DNA from: Nonomuraea typhae | GTDB taxonomy: Bacteria > Actinomycetota > Actinomycetes > Streptosporangiales > Streptosporangiaceae | Direction: 5' to 3' | Assembly: GCF_009760925.1 (NCBI RefSeq) | Contig: NZ_VRLV01000001.1 | Coordinates: forward strand, 1,054,001-1,118,000 | Length of the DNA: 64,000 nt | Notes under the pieces: model-generated | Seen by the model: the letters and a program-made list of their open reading frames with translations, nothing else | Database searches by the model: none | Told to the model about the DNA's origin: nothing | Shown: one piece after another, positions 63,770-64,000 of the stretch | How the letters are laid out: each line of letters begins with the position of its first letter | Numbering within the stretch: position 1 is the first letter of the stretch | Made by a program: the position numbers and the translations under genes

Positions 63770-64000
63770 GTGGCTGCCCCCCGGTTGATGACCTGCGTAC
63801 TCGCTCTCGCGACCCTCACCGCCTGCTCCTCCGGCGGCGGCACCCTGACCGGTGGCGAACCCGTCGCCCGGGGCGTGGCCGGCGGCCCCGGCAGCGCCCC
63901 GCCGAGCACGGGAACGAGCTCCGCCCCGCCCAGCGGCACCGCGCTCACCCCCGAGGGCTACAAGAGCGAACTGTCCACCCGCAAGCAGGAGCTGACCGCC
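63770..64000 (+). CDS. Lipoprotein, 3'-truncated by the window
   Basis: From GTG 63770 (or ATG 63788) an open frame runs to the last base of the window without a stop. It starts MAAPRLMTCVLALATLTACS, a lipoprotein signal with Cys at about 19, followed by a Gly/Ser/Pro-rich linker and, near the edge, TPEGYKSELSTRKQELTA, which looks like the start of a charged helical domain. Family not recognisable from this part. Confidence 0.6.
   Translation, partial: MAAPRLMTCVLALATLTACSSGGGTLTGGEPVARGVAGGPGSAPPSTGTSSAPPSGTALTPEGYKSELSTRKQELTA

Overview
The window is 64 kb of very GC-rich, gene-dense DNA from a high-GC Gram-positive actinomycete. Supporting signs are strong G/C bias at third codon positions, frequent GTG starts, many promoters whose -10 box lies 6-10 bases before the start codon (leaderless mRNAs), an IdeR/DmdR-type iron box, extracytoplasmic-sensor Ser/Thr kinases and CGNR, DUF427 and DUF5925 proteins. 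A Streptosporangiales-like organism is my guess. I see no rRNA, tRNA, CRISPR, IS element, prophage block or replication origin. The first gene lacks its 5' end and the last gene lacks its 3' end. No gene-free stretch exceeds 300 bases.

Layout. 1-2.4 kb: proline catabolism (PRODH, then P5C dehydrogenase). 2.5-8.5 kb: MerR regulator and small P-loop kinase sharing an operator, quinone-oxidoreductase-like enzyme, YibE/F membrane protein, kynureninase, CorA. 8.3-11.8 kb (minus): TRAP-TAXI transporter operon with DUF1850. 11.9-13.7 kb (minus): nucleotidyltransferase and a short second threonyl-tRNA synthetase, separated by a threonine-rich leader peptide and mutually exclusive hairpins. 13.8-19.6 kb: regulators, DUF427 protein, and an MFS exporter/TetR pair under an iron box plus TetR operator. 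19.6-23.8 kb: three-peptidase operon (C39-like, S9, M20). 24-31.3 kb: AAA ATPase, deaminase-like amidohydrolase, Ser/Thr kinase, CASTOR/POLLUX-type channel, MtnA, peptidoglycan amidase.

31.4-35.2 kb: both methylmalonyl-CoA mutase subunits; their GTPase chaperone MeaB is at 44.4 kb. Between them lie a tandem array of three receptor kinases plus the C-terminal remnant of a fourth, a Tat-exported amidohydrolase, and an enoyl-CoA hydratase/O-methyltransferase pair. 45.5-54.4 kb: TetR/thioesterase operon, CehA/McbA-like hydrolase, NAT-type acyltransferase, zinc-ribbon TetR with divergent MFS pump, TetR/membrane acyltransferase pair, lipoprotein. 54.4-57.6 kb: PAP2 phosphatase, long-chain acyl-CoA synthetase, small proteins. 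57.6-61.9 kb: ROK repressor and divergent sugar ABC transporter lacking its ATPase. 61.9-63.7 kb: ABC-F protein behind a 5' leader with a three-codon uORF. The end of the window holds the start of a lipoprotein gene.

The most unusual content is regulatory: the Thr-codon leader before the short ThrRS (13078-13204), the MRV-stop uORF leader before the ABC-F gene (61920-62144), the iron box abutting a TetR-occupied promoter (18965-19012), and the kinase array with its remnant. All functions are inferred from sequence by eye; no search or folding program was run.
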